DNA of 64,000 nucleotides from Candidatus Dormiibacterota bacterium (lineage in GTDB: Bacteria > Chloroflexota > Dormibacteria > Dormibacterales > Dormibacteraceae), in contig PNAG01000005.1 in NCBI GenBank assembly GCA_003169845.1, positions 32,491 through 96,490 of the forward strand, given 5' to 3'. How positions within the stretch are numbered: position 1 is the stretch's first letter; the number at the start of each line of letters is the position of its first letter. Under the pieces are notes generated by a model. That model made no database searches, had not been told where the DNA came from, and saw nothing but the letters and a program-made list of their open reading frames with translations. Made by a program: the position numbers and the translations under genes. Positions 35,342 to 42,839 of this stretch are shown here, in pieces.

Positions 35342-38300
35342 TTACCGGTAGTCGTGCGATTTCTGCGGCGGGCGGGGCACGCCCTGGAGGGCTTCGATGT
35401 GGCTGGCCAGCACTGAATACACGCCGTCGTTGCGCTGCATGACCCCGTCGATGACCAGGATCGGCTGGCGGTTGGCAACCTGGCGGTAGCGGTCATAAAC
35501 GTCGGGCTTGATGGTCACGTTGACCTGGCCGAACTCGTCCTCCAGCGTGAAGAAGCGGATCTTCTTCGCGGTCGAAGGAGCCTGTCGAGTGATGACCAGG
35601 CCGGCGACTCTCACTTTCCGGTTGTTGCCGATGGCGGTCAGCTTGTTGCTCTCCAGCGCTCCCATCTGCTGCAGGCGCTCGCGACAGAAGTGGATGAGGT
35701 GGTGGCCGGTCGATAGATCGGAGATCCGGTACTCGAGCTGGTTGGCGTCGAAGGCGTCGATGGCGGGCAGGTCGGGCGCGGTGCCGTTGAGGTGCAGCTC
35801 GGACTGCGTCTCGATGCCTTTGCGCAGCCCGTGGCCATGCCATCTTTCCTGCCAGCCCCAGAGCAGCTCGCGGCGTGGTTGGCCCAGCGCGTCGAAGGCG
35901 CCGACCATGACGAGGTTGCGGACCGCGCGCGGGCCGACGGGCGCGCCCCGAAGCCGGTGCAGAAAATCGTCGAAGGACGTGTAAGGGCGCAGGAAGCGTT
36001 CGTCGACGATCGCCTTGCGGCCGACCTCGCCGAGGTCGCGAACATAGTTGAAACCGACGCGCATGGCGTGGGTCATGGTCTTAACAGGCTGGGTTGACGG
36101 AGTTTCGAGCTTGGAATAGCTTGTGGGCAGGAGTGCCGGCTGGGGGAGGGAGTCGGACAGAAGGGAGGGCCCCAGCGGGAGGTCTCGCTTCTGCGGGGCG
36201 GCGGGCAGCGGTTCGGGCAGGCACCGAACGTCGGAGCGGTTGACGTCGACCGGCAGCACGGTCACCCCGTGGCGCTTCAGGTCCTCGACCAGCACGCTCG
36301 GGTGGTAGAAGCCCATCGGCTGGTTGTTGAGCAGGCCGCACCCGAACTCGACGGCATGATTGAGCTTGAGCCACGCGGTTTCGTATGAGGTGCGCGCGAA
36401 GGCGGCCGCGTGTGAGCGGCAGAATCCATAAACCGCAAAGCCCTGCACCGCCGCGAAGAGCTGGTCCGCTACCTCCCGAGGCACGTCGTTGGCCAGGCAC
36501 CCGTTGATGAAATCACCCTCGAGCGATGACATCTCGACACGGTTGAGGTGGCGGGTCATCGCGCGCCGGAAGCCGTCCGCACCGCTGGGCGTCATGCCCG
36601 CGACGTGCATCGCGATCTCGATGATCTGCTCCTGGTAGAGGATCACGCCCAGCGTGTCCTTGAGGATGGGTTCGAGCAGCGGATGCGCGTAGGTGACCAC
36701 CTCGCGGCCTTGCTTGCGGCGGATGTAGGGGTGAACGGCGTTGCCCTGGATCGGCCCCGGCCGGATGATCGCCACCTCGACCACGAGGTCGTTGAATGTG
36801 TTCGGGCGGGTGCGGGGAAGCGTCTGCATCTGCGCCCGCGACTCGATCTGGAACACGCCGATCGTGTCCGCGGCGCTGCACATGTCGAAGACCTCCGGGT
36901 CGTTCAGCGCCAGCTGGTCCAGGTCGGGGCGAGTGCCGGTTTTGTCCTTGATCAGCTCGAGGCACTCCGCCACCACTGAAAGCGTGCGCAGGCCGAGCAT
37001 GTCCATCTTGATCAGCCCAAGGTCCTCGACGTCGTCCTTGTTGAACTGGACGACGCGGCGCCCTTCCATAGTCGCTGGTTCGACCGGCACGATCTCGACC
37101 AGCGGCTCCCCTGTGACCAGCATGCCGCCGTTGTGGATCGACAGGTGGCGTGGAAACTCGATCACCTCCCGGCACAGCTCGAGGAACTGCTGCCAGCTCT
37201 GCTGTCGCATCTCGGGCGGCGGCACCGCGTCCAGCATCGAGTCCGCCACGTCCTCCGTGAACCACCGGTCCACGCCCTTGGCCAGCCGGTCGAGCAGCTC
37301 GGCGGAGAAACCGAGCGCCTTGCCCACCTGGCGGATCGCCATTCGCGGCTGGAAGGTCACGACGTTGCAAACCATCCCGGTGCGCTCCCAGCCGTACTTG
37401 TCATAGATGTACTGGATCACCTGCTCGCGATGCTCGGTCGAGAAGTCGATGTCGATGTCCGGCGTGCTCGTCATCTCTTCGTGCAGGAAGCGCTCGAACA
37501 GCAGGTTGTGCTCGATGGGGTCGACGCGCGTGATTCCGAGCACGTAGGCGACGATCGAGTCCGCGGCCGAGCCACGGCCCTGGCCGGGAACGCCATGCTC
37601 GCGCGCGAACCGCATCAGGTCCCAGTTGATGAGGAAGAACTCAGCCAGCCCCGTCTTCTCGATCACATCGAGCTCGCGCTGCAGGCGGCGGGCGACCTCG
37701 GGTGTGATGGGGCGGTAGCGCTCGCGGACTCCTTCGAAACACAGCTTGTAGAGGAAGGAGAAAGGCGTTTCGCCGGCGGGCACCGGATAGCCCGGAAAAC
37801 GCACCTTGCGAAAGTCGAGGTCCACGTCGCATTCCCGCGCGATGTCCCACGGTGTGGCCAGCGCCTCGGCATGCCCTTTGAAGAGAGGCCTTATATCGTC
37901 TCCGCCCTTCAGGTGGTGCTCGGAGTTGGGAAATAGGTGCGGGCGGGCCTCCTCCAGTGTGGCGCGATGGCGGATCGCCACCAGCACGTCATGCAGCCGC
38001 CGCCGCTCACGGACGTGGTAGTGCACCTCGTTGGTCGCCACGACGGCGGCTCCGCAACGTTTCGCCATCGCCGCGCGCCCCTCGAGTACCCACTGATCCT
38101 CGGGACGCAGGTGATGGTGCAGCTCGCTGAAGACGTTCTCTGTGCCCAGCGCCTCCTGCAGCGCGCGCAGCCGCTTCTCGTCGTCGGTCGCACTCAGATA
38201 GAAGACGTCACCTCGATGCTCGGCGACCTTCTCTATGGTCGTGCGTGCCTCGCCTTTGGGCTGGTCGGCATGCGCAATGCTCAGCAGCCGGCAGAGATTG

Positions 38301-38680
38301 GAGTAGCCACGAAGATTCCGGGCGATGATGACGATCTCCTCGCCCTCGACCTCCAGCGCGGTGCCGATGATCGGCTTCACCCCGAGCTTGCGACAGGCCT
38401 GGAGAAACTTCACCGCTCCATAGACCCCTCCGCGGTCGGTGATCGCCAGCGCGGGCATCTCGAGCTCGGCCGCGCGGGCGGCCAGCTCATAAGGATGCGA
38501 GCCACCATCCAGGAACGAGAAGTTGGAGTGGCAGTGCAGCTCGACGTAAGGGTTCACCCCGGTGTGGCTACCTCGCGTTGCCAGGCGACAAAGATTGGGG
38601 ATTGCCATCTCTTCGATGGGCGCGATACGGTAGTCGACGGCCCCGAAGGAAACGTGCGAGGGATCTGGTACCAGCCGCAA
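35342..38680 (-). CDS. dnaE2: Error-prone DNA polymerase DnaE2
   Basis: 1112 residues. PHP domain (PYVELHCHSNFSFLDGGSHP), palm domain with catalytic DIDIDF in STPDIDIDFSTEHRE, finger and helix-hairpin-helix regions, and a C-terminal OB fold (VRVAGLVITRQAPSTAKKIR). In the ImuA-ImuB-DnaE2 mutasome it extends primers past lesions at the cost of mutations. It is last in the SOS operon on this strand. A stretch of about 40-50 residues between VDVNRSD and MRVGFNYV (translated from 36075-36240) is unusual for DnaE2 and contains a dispersed DNA repeat. Start: ATG 38680, though ATG 38608 is also possible. Confidence 0.92.
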   Translation of the reverse strand: MRLVPDPSHVSFGAVDYRIAPIEEMAIPNLCRLATRGSHTGVNPYVELHCHSNFSFLDGGSHPYELAARAAELEMPALAITDRGGVYGAVKFLQACRKLGVKPIIGTALEVEGEEIVIIARNLRGYSNLCRLLSIAHADQPKGEARTTIEKVAEHRGDVFYLSATDDEKRLRALQEALGTENVFSELHHHLRPEDQWVLEGRAAMAKRCGAAVVATNEVHYHVRERRRLHDVLVAIRHRATLEEARPHLFPNSEHHLKGGDDIRPLFKGHAEALATPWDIARECDVDLDFRKVRFPGYPVPAGETPFSFLYKLCFEGVRERYRPITPEVARRLQRELDVIEKTGLAEFFLINWDLMRFAREHGVPGQGRGSAADSIVAYVLGITRVDPIEHNLLFERFLHEEMTSTPDIDIDFSTEHREQVIQYIYDKYGWERTGMVCNVVTFQPRMAIRQVGKALGFSAELLDRLAKGVDRWFTEDVADSMLDAVPPPEMRQQSWQQFLELCREVIEFPRHLSIHNGGMLVTGEPLVEIVPVEPATMEGRRVVQFNKDDVEDLGLIKMDMLGLRTLSVVAECLELIKDKTGTRPDLDQLALNDPEVFDMCSAADTIGVFQIESRAQMQTLPRTRPNTFNDLVVEVAIIRPGPIQGNAVHPYIRRKQGREVVTYAHPLLEPILKDTLGVILYQEQIIEIAMHVAGMTPSGADGFRRAMTRHLNRVEMSSLEGDFINGCLANDVPREVADQLFAAVQGFAVYGFCRSHAAAFARTSYETAWLKLNHAVEFGCGLLNNQPMGFYHPSVLVEDLKRHGVTVLPVDVNRSDVRCLPEPLPAAPQKRDLPLGPSLLSDSLPQPALLPTSYSKLETPSTQPVKTMTHAMRVGFNYVRDLGEVGRKAIVDERFLRPYTSFDDFLHRLRGAPVGPRAVRNLVMVGAFDALGQPRRELLWGWQERWHGHGLRKGIETQSELHLNGTAPDLPAIDAFDANQLEYRISDLSTGHHLIHFCRERLQQMGALESNKLTAIGNNRKVRVAGLVITRQAPSTAKKIRFFTLEDEFGQVNVTIKPDVYDRYRQVANRQPILVIDGVMQRNDGVYSVLASHIEALQGVPRPPQKSHDYR
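36081..36172 (+). repeat. Dispersed repeat inside dnaE2
   Basis: Ordered blocks TTAACAGGCTGGGTTGAC (36081-36098), GCCGGC-T-GGGGGAGGGA and AGAAGGGAGGGCCC (36159-36172) are shared with the copy at 16410-16491. Translated in the dnaE2 frame the element gives a Ser/Pro/Leu-rich stretch that fits no DnaE2 domain. Confidence 0.75.
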
Positions 38681-38737
38681 GGCAGGCGCCGGAGCCCGCG
38701 AAGCGAGCCGGCGGGGTCATTTCTTTTTCTGCCGGGT

Positions 38738-38986
38738 TTAGTCATAGACCCGCTCCACGAACCATTCGTCTCGCGAAAGGTCGTGATACAGCTCGCACAG
38801 CAGGTTGCTGTTGAGCAGCGCCTTCCAGTACTCGCGGATGACGGGCTGCTTCCACCACTCAGTCTCGACCTTCCAGCGCGCGATCGGGTCGATCGACCCG
38901 CTGAAGGCGCCGGAGATGAAGGCCGGCGTGCCGTCGCCGGCCAGCGTGACCTCCACTGCTGCGGGAGGCGACAGCAGTTTCGTCAT
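38738..38986 (-). CDS. DUF6504-like mutasome-associated protein
   Basis: 82 residues from ATG 38986: MTKLLSPPAAVEVTLAGDGT, GAFSGSIDPIARWKVETEWW, IREYWKALLNSNLLCELYHD and the end EWFVERVYD. Small proteins with an 'ExWW...R(E/D)YWxxLL...xELY' plan and a C-terminal FxERxYD are often encoded between imuB and dnaE2 in actinobacteria-like genomes, which is the position here. Function unknown; a role in assembling the mutasome is an inference from synteny. It begins 16 bases after imuB ends. Confidence 0.75.
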   Translation of the reverse strand: MTKLLSPPAAVEVTLAGDGTPAFISGAFSGSIDPIARWKVETEWWKQPVIREYWKALLNSNLLCELYHDLSRDEWFVERVYD

Positions 38987-38991
38987 ACGTG

Positions 38992-39034
38992 CTTTAAGCC
39001 CCTCACCCTGACCCTTTCCCCGATGGGGAGAGGG
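38992..39034. repeat. Short dispersed hairpin repeat, copy A
   Basis: CTTTAAGCCCCTCACCCTGA followed by CCCTTTCCCC-GAT-GGGGAGAGGG. The arms (39012-39021 and 39025-39034) form a 10-bp stem with one T:G pair. A near-identical element lies at 41051-41092. Here it covers the last codons of imuB, so the final ImuB residues (about SSLSPSGKGSG) derive from repeat DNA. Confidence 0.75.
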
Positions 39035-40232
39035 AAGATGCGAAGCGCTGCGCGGGGAGTGGGGAGGAGAGCAACGCAGGGCGTGGCTTGTGCACCACAT
39101 GGTCGCCCCACCGTTCCTGCAACCGCTCGAGCGCCGCGGTCACCTCTTCGCTGTTTCCATCCCCGCCCGCCCACAGCCGCAGCTGCCGCCGCCCCGCCCC
39201 TTCGAGCACCGGCAGCTCGATCCACAGCTCGGTGATCGGAGCTCGCGGCTGCCACTCCTTGACCCACGAGCCGATGAGCCCGAACAGCTCCGCCGCGCTG
39301 CTCAGCGGATGCCGCACGATGGTCTCACGCTGCTCGGCTGCTGATGGAAGTGCGCCCTGCGCGCGCCCGGCGGACTCGAACATCAGCCGCACGCGCACGT
39401 GCTTCGCGCCCGCCCCGCGCAGGCCGAGCTCCTCCGCGAGATCCCCACACAGCGCGCGGGAGACGAACAGCAGGGCCTCACGGTCTTCGACCGGCTCCTC
39501 GAACTGTCGATGCGCGCTGGTGAAAAGAGGAGGGCGCCATGGCGTGAGCTGGTCGGGCTCGAGACCTCGCGCCAGCAAGACCGCATGACGTCCGGCGCGG
39601 CCGAGTTGGCTCTCCAGCTCGCGCGGGCCGATCGCCGCCACTGCGCCAAGTGTCCGCAGGCCAAGTAGGTCCAGGCGCTCGAGCTGCTCTGCGTCGAGCG
39701 GGAGCTCGTGAGACGAAAGAGGAGCGAGGAAGGTCCTTGCCCTGTCGACTTGCACCAGGCGGCCGGGTCGCGCGCGTACGGCGGCAAGCCGGGCTGAGAA
39801 AGGTCCGGGCGCAAGACCGAGTCGCGGTTCACGGCCGGTGGCGGCGCGCAGCCGGCGTCGAGCCTCTCGGATCGATTCGCCTGCGCTCACGACGCCGCTC
39901 ACGTCCAGCCAGGCGAAGCCCTCGACACGAACCTCGACCGTCGGGGCGAGGTCGTAGAGCGCGGACGAGATGAGCTCACGCAGGTGTGCGGCTGAGTCAG
40001 GGTCGGGGGGGAGGAATGTCGCCTGCGGGCAGAGGTGCTCGGCCTGGCGCAATGCCATACCCGGTGCCACGCCAAACTGCAGCGCCTCCTCGGAAGCAGC
40101 GATGACGTACTCGAATTTATTGATGGGGGACTCCCCCCTGCCCCCTGGGTGTCCGACCACGACGGGACTCCCGTACAGGTCCGGGCGCCGCGCGAGCTCC
40201 AGGTGGTTGGTCAGACCACAGCAGACGTACAT
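39003..40232 (-). CDS. imuB: Inactive Y-family polymerase subunit ImuB
   Basis: 409 residues. Y-family fold: MYVCCGLTNHLELARRPDLY, SEEALQFGVAPGMALRQAEH, and the little-finger region. The polymerase acidic residues are absent: the N-terminal DxD position and the SxDE motif are replaced (VEVRVEGFAWLDV), as in ImuB proteins, which act as the beta-clamp-binding hub of the mutasome. The C-terminal ~20 residues come from a hairpin repeat. It overlaps imuA by 22 bases and is followed by DUF6504 and dnaE2. Confidence 0.88.
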   Translation of the reverse strand: MYVCCGLTNHLELARRPDLYGSPVVVGHPGGRGESPINKFEYVIAASEEALQFGVAPGMALRQAEHLCPQATFLPPDPDSAAHLRELISSALYDLAPTVEVRVEGFAWLDVSGVVSAGESIREARRRLRAATGREPRLGLAPGPFSARLAAVRARPGRLVQVDRARTFLAPLSSHELPLDAEQLERLDLLGLRTLGAVAAIGPRELESQLGRAGRHAVLLARGLEPDQLTPWRPPLFTSAHRQFEEPVEDREALLFVSRALCGDLAEELGLRGAGAKHVRVRLMFESAGRAQGALPSAAEQRETIVRHPLSSAAELFGLIGSWVKEWQPRAPITELWIELPVLEGAGRRQLRLWAGGDGNSEEVTAALERLQERWGDHVVHKPRPALLSSPLPAQRFASSLSPSGKGSG

Positions 40233-40963
40233 TCGAGCCCTTCCACGCGAATCGAAGGAATTTCAGACACCTGGCCACGGTGGTCGGACAGCGCCTTCGT
40301 GCCGAGCGGGTAGCGGATCTCCAGCTCGGTCTCTCCGAGCGGAGGCGCGACGCGGTTTTTCACGCAGCGTGCCGAGGCCCGCAACCCCACCAGCTGTCCG
40401 CGCTCCCAGATCCAGTCCGTACGCGAAAAACCAAGGCTCAGGCTCGAGGCGTGGGCGAACGCCCGCCCGGGCGCGTCGACCACCCCCACGATCACCGTTC
40501 CCGAACGGCTCGCCCCCGACTCCAGCGGTCCCAGCCAGTGCTCCGGGATCTCCCCCATTAAAAGGATGAAGCCGGCTCCGGCCCGGGCCAGCGCCACCGC
40601 GGCCTCGCCGGCCGGATCAGGAGCTGGTGCGTTGACCACGGTCAGCGCGCTCAGCTCGGGATAGAAGGGAAGCAACGTCCAGGGATCGAAACCCGAACGG
40701 GTCTCGATCACCATCGCGTGCGCGAACTCCCGGGTCGCGCTCGCCAGCAGCAGAAGAGCGAGCGTGAGCTTGCCGCACGTTCCGTTCCCGCTCAAGAGGG
40801 TGAGGCGGCCGTGGGGCAGCCCCCCGATTCCGGTCAGGCGGTCGATCGGAGTCCGGCTTGGCCAGGGCTGTGGGGGCGGAAGCTCCGCCGCCCTCGTCAG
40901 CGCCTGGCTGCCGAAACGGACCCGAATCGAGTTGATCGCAATGTTGAGTTGTGCTTCCTGCAT
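40211..40963 (-). CDS. imuA: RecA-like mutasome protein ImuA
   Basis: 250 residues. RecA-type core with Walker A-like SGNGTCGKLTLALLLLAS, preceded by IDRLTGIGGLPHGRLTLL, then AMVIETRSGFDPWTL and AGAGFILLMGEIPEHWLGPL. ImuA binds ImuB and moderates RecA; a RecA-like ATPase fold with divergent loops is normal. First gene of the operon. ATG 40963 lies 43 bases downstream of the expected transcription start of a LexA-controlled promoter. It overlaps imuB by 22 bases. Confidence 0.85.
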   Translation of the reverse strand: MQEAQLNIAINSIRVRFGSQALTRAAELPPPQPWPSRTPIDRLTGIGGLPHGRLTLLSGNGTCGKLTLALLLLASATREFAHAMVIETRSGFDPWTLLPFYPELSALTVVNAPAPDPAGEAAVALARAGAGFILLMGEIPEHWLGPLESGASRSGTVIVGVVDAPGRAFAHASSLSLGFSRTDWIWERGQLVGLRASARCVKNRVAPPLGETELEIRYPLGTKALSDHRGQVSEIPSIRVEGLECTSAVV

Positions 40964-41013
40964 CTTTGGCCGCCTCGGGAGAGAAGACGCAGGAGAGGTG
41001 TGGAGGCACGCTG

Positions 41014-41042
41014 ACCATATCGAACAAGTGTTCGTAAGTCAA
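41014..41042 (-). promoter_or_regulatory. Promoter of the imu operon
   Basis: On the minus strand, TTGACT (complement 41037-41042) and TATGGT (complement 41014-41019) are separated by exactly 17 bases. The spacer holds the whole LexA box. Both hexamers are close to the sigma-70 consensus, so transcription would be strong once LexA leaves. Confidence 0.8.
41021..41034. promoter_or_regulatory. LexA / SOS box
   Basis: CGAACAAGTGTTCG fits the Gram-positive LexA consensus CGAACRNRYGTTYG at every position. It sits between the -35 and -10 elements of the imu promoter, where LexA would block RNA polymerase. Confidence 0.9.
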
Positions 41043-41050
41043 GTACTGGG

Positions 41051-41092
41051 CTTAAGCCCCTCACCCTGACCTCTCCCCGATGGGGAGAGGGA
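41051..41092. repeat. Short dispersed hairpin repeat, copy B
   Basis: CTTAAGCCCCTCACCCTGAC then CTCTCCCC-GAT-GGGGAGAG. It matches copy A (38992-39034) over about 42 bases. It lies just upstream of the imu promoter, so the two copies flank imuA-imuB. Confidence 0.75.
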
Positions 41093-41115
41093 GAATCCCT
41101 GGCTATCTTTCTTAT

Positions 41116-42125
41116 ATGGCGAGGGTCGTCGTGATCGGTGGAGGGGTGATCGGCTGCGCCGTCGCTGAGCGGTTGAGCTTCGAAGGGCATAGGGTCACCC
41201 TGCTCGAGCGAGACCAGCTGGCGAGCCGCGCCTCAGGCGCCGCCGCCGGCGAGTTGAGCCCGCAAAGCACGACCGCCCCCGCTGAGGAAGCGGCCAAACA
41301 AAGCCTCCTGCTTTTCCCGGAGCTCATCGCGCGCATCGAGAAGGACAGTGCGATGAACGTCGAATACCGAGTTCAAGCGGGCCTGCAGCCCGCTTTCGAT
41401 CAGGAGGAGGAAGCGAGGCTCCGCGCCGCGGGTGGACGCTGGCTCGATGCGCAGGCCTGCCGCCAGGCCGAGCCTTCTCTGAGCACCGACGTCCTGGGCG
41501 CCGTGCTGCTGGAGCATGCCCATCTAACCCCGCCGAGATTTGTCCGCGCCCTCGCCAGGGCGGCGGCTGCGCATGGAGCCGCGATACACGAGGGCGCACC
41601 GGTCATGGGCTTGAGCGCTCCGGCGATGAGATCCACCGGGTCATCACGCCCGCCGGCTCGCACGAGGCCGACTGGGCGGTGATCGCCGCGGGACCGTGGA
41701 GCAGAGAGGTGGCTTCGACCGCGGGCGTCGACATCGACGTGCGACCGCAGCGCGGCCAGCTCGCGGCGCTCGAGCCACGGGCGCTCGTCTTGAAGCACAG
41801 CGTCTTCTGGTCCAACGGCTACCTCGTGCCGAAGGCCGACGGAACCATCATCGCCGGCGGCACTGAGGAGGATTCGGGTTTCGACGATCGTCCGACCGTC
41901 GCCGGAATCGCGACGCTGCTCAAGCTTGCGTGCCGGCTGGTGCCAGACCTCGGCGCCGCGAGCCTGCTGCGTGCGTGGGCGGGGTTACGACCCGTGACCG
42001 GCGATGGACGTCCCATCGTCGAAGCGGTGGGCGCCCGCAACCTGATCGTCGCGACAGGCCACCACCGCAAGGGAATTCTCCTGGCCCCGCTAGCCGCGAT
42101 GCAGGTCGCGTCTCTCATCTCTTAG
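41116..42125 (+). pseudogene. FAD-dependent amine/glycine oxidase, frameshifted
   Basis: About 336 residues if repaired. The N-terminal FAD site MARVVVIGGGVIGCAVAERL, RASGAAAGELSPQS and the region to GAPVMG lie in one frame. From about 41613 the continuation ERSGDEIHRVITPAGSHEAD, then WAVIAAGPWSREVA..., GYLVPKADGTIIAGGTEE, LRPVTGDGRPIVEA and the end VATGHHRKGILLAPL, is in another. One base is missing near 41611-41613 (GGC-TT-GAG). The family is the D-amino-acid / glycine oxidase (ThiO/DadA) group. Both halves look well conserved, so the shift is recent or a sequencing error. No Shine-Dalgarno; TATCTT upstream suggests a leaderless message. Confidence 0.75.
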
Positions 42126-42140
42126 AGCTGGCGTCGCATG

Positions 42141-42367
42141 GGCAGCCGGGCTTGCCCCGGCTGCGACTTTGTTTCCATACCTCCAGGCATGGCAAGGAGG
42201 GAGGGTGAGCACGAGAGGGAACCTTGGTTCCCTCTCATAAAGAAAAGCGCGAGCGGTGCATTGGCAGCCGGGCTTGCCCCGGCTGCGACTTTGTTTCCAT
42301 ACCTCCAGGCATCGCAAGGAGGGAGGGTGAGCATGAGAGGGAACCTTGGTTCCCTCTCATAAAGAAA
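42141..42367. repeat. Tandem repeat, two ~105-bp units at a 122-bp period
   Basis: Units 42141-42245 and 42263-42367 are nearly identical, separated by 17 unrelated bases. Each holds two hairpins: GCAGCCGGG/CCCGGCTGC (5-base loop) and GAGAGGGAACC-TT-GGTTCCCTCTC (11-bp perfect arms). Only a few substitutions separate the units, so the duplication is recent. They lie between the oxidase and the lysine-rich peptide gene; ORFs called here are translations of the repeat. Confidence 0.9.
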
Positions 42368-42395
42368 GTGCCGGGGCTCCACAGAACCCCGGCAC
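42361..42395 (-). terminator. Terminator of the lysine-rich peptide gene
   Basis: Read on the minus strand: GTGCCGGGG (42395-42387) pairs perfectly with CCCCGGCAC (42376-42368), loop of 10 bases, then TTTCTTT. The gene's stop is at 42430. Confidence 0.8.
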
Positions 42396-42429
42396 GGAAC
42401 TAACTACAGAACGATTGAAGAAGTACTAA

Positions 42430-42501
42430 CTACTTCTTCTTCTTGGCGGCGGGCTTCTTCTTGGCGGCGACCTTCTTCGCAGCCTTCTTCTTAGCAGCCA
42501 T
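42430..42501 (-). CDS. 23-residue Lys/Ala-rich basic peptide
   Basis: ATG 42501 to TAG 42430-42432. The peptide is MAAKKKAAKKVAAKKKPAA followed by four Lys: 13 of 23 residues are Lys, with AAKKK repeats like the tails of bacterial histone H1-like and HU-extended proteins. A full AAGGAGGT Shine-Dalgarno sits seven bases upstream, and a strong terminator follows 35 bases after the stop, so it is a dedicated, well-translated gene. The likely role is nucleic-acid or polyphosphate binding, in the cytoplasm; this is an inference from charge only. It is far shorter than usual gene-calling limits. Confidence 0.75.
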   Translation of the reverse strand: MAAKKKAAKKVAAKKKPAAKKKK

Positions 42502-42839
42502 AATGCATACCTCCTTCTCCAAGTGATACGGACCCGAGGTTCCATTGACCCCACGGGTTTGCGTCGCGAAGCCTCACTGACGAAACTCCGAGACGTTGGC
42601 GGTTGATCCGAAATGACACGCTGACTCGCGTCGGGTCCGTCGCCTCTGTGGTGGCAACCACGAGCAGCATCGCCATACAGACTGTTGTTTACCTGAATGA
42701 ACCCTCTCACGTCAATGGTTCGCGTGAAATTGTTTTCGCGACTCGCCGCAAAAATTTTCTCGACACGGGTCGATGAAGACCTCACGCGACGTTTTTATCG
42801 CGGCTAGCGCGACGTTCAAAAGACTGCGACGATAGACCA
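42502..42839 (-). promoter_or_regulatory. Long leader and possible promoter of the lysine-rich peptide gene
   Basis: 338 bases without a supported gene. A possible minus-strand promoter is TTGACG (complement 42710-42715), 18-base spacer, TAAACA (complement 42686-42691), which would give a leader of about 175 bases. The part nearest the plus-strand gene at 42840 is unusually AT-rich (around 42725-42765). I see no clear promoter for that gene. Confidence 0.35.

Noticed and set aside
42210-42235. GAAC-CTTG-GTTC inside the tandem-repeat palindrome as a LexA box
   Set aside because: The flanking bases are G/C rather than the C and G required in CGAAC...GTTCG, and the sequence is part of a longer 11-bp hairpin without a promoter.
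42090-42382. Several 60-90 residue ORFs around the tandem repeat
   Set aside because: They are translations of the repeat units themselves, occurring in duplicate with no start signals.
42425-42510. Regular CTTCTT spacing as a CRISPR-like or microsatellite repeat
   Set aside because: The periodicity comes from AAG lysine codons in the micro-ORF; there are no spacers or cas genes.
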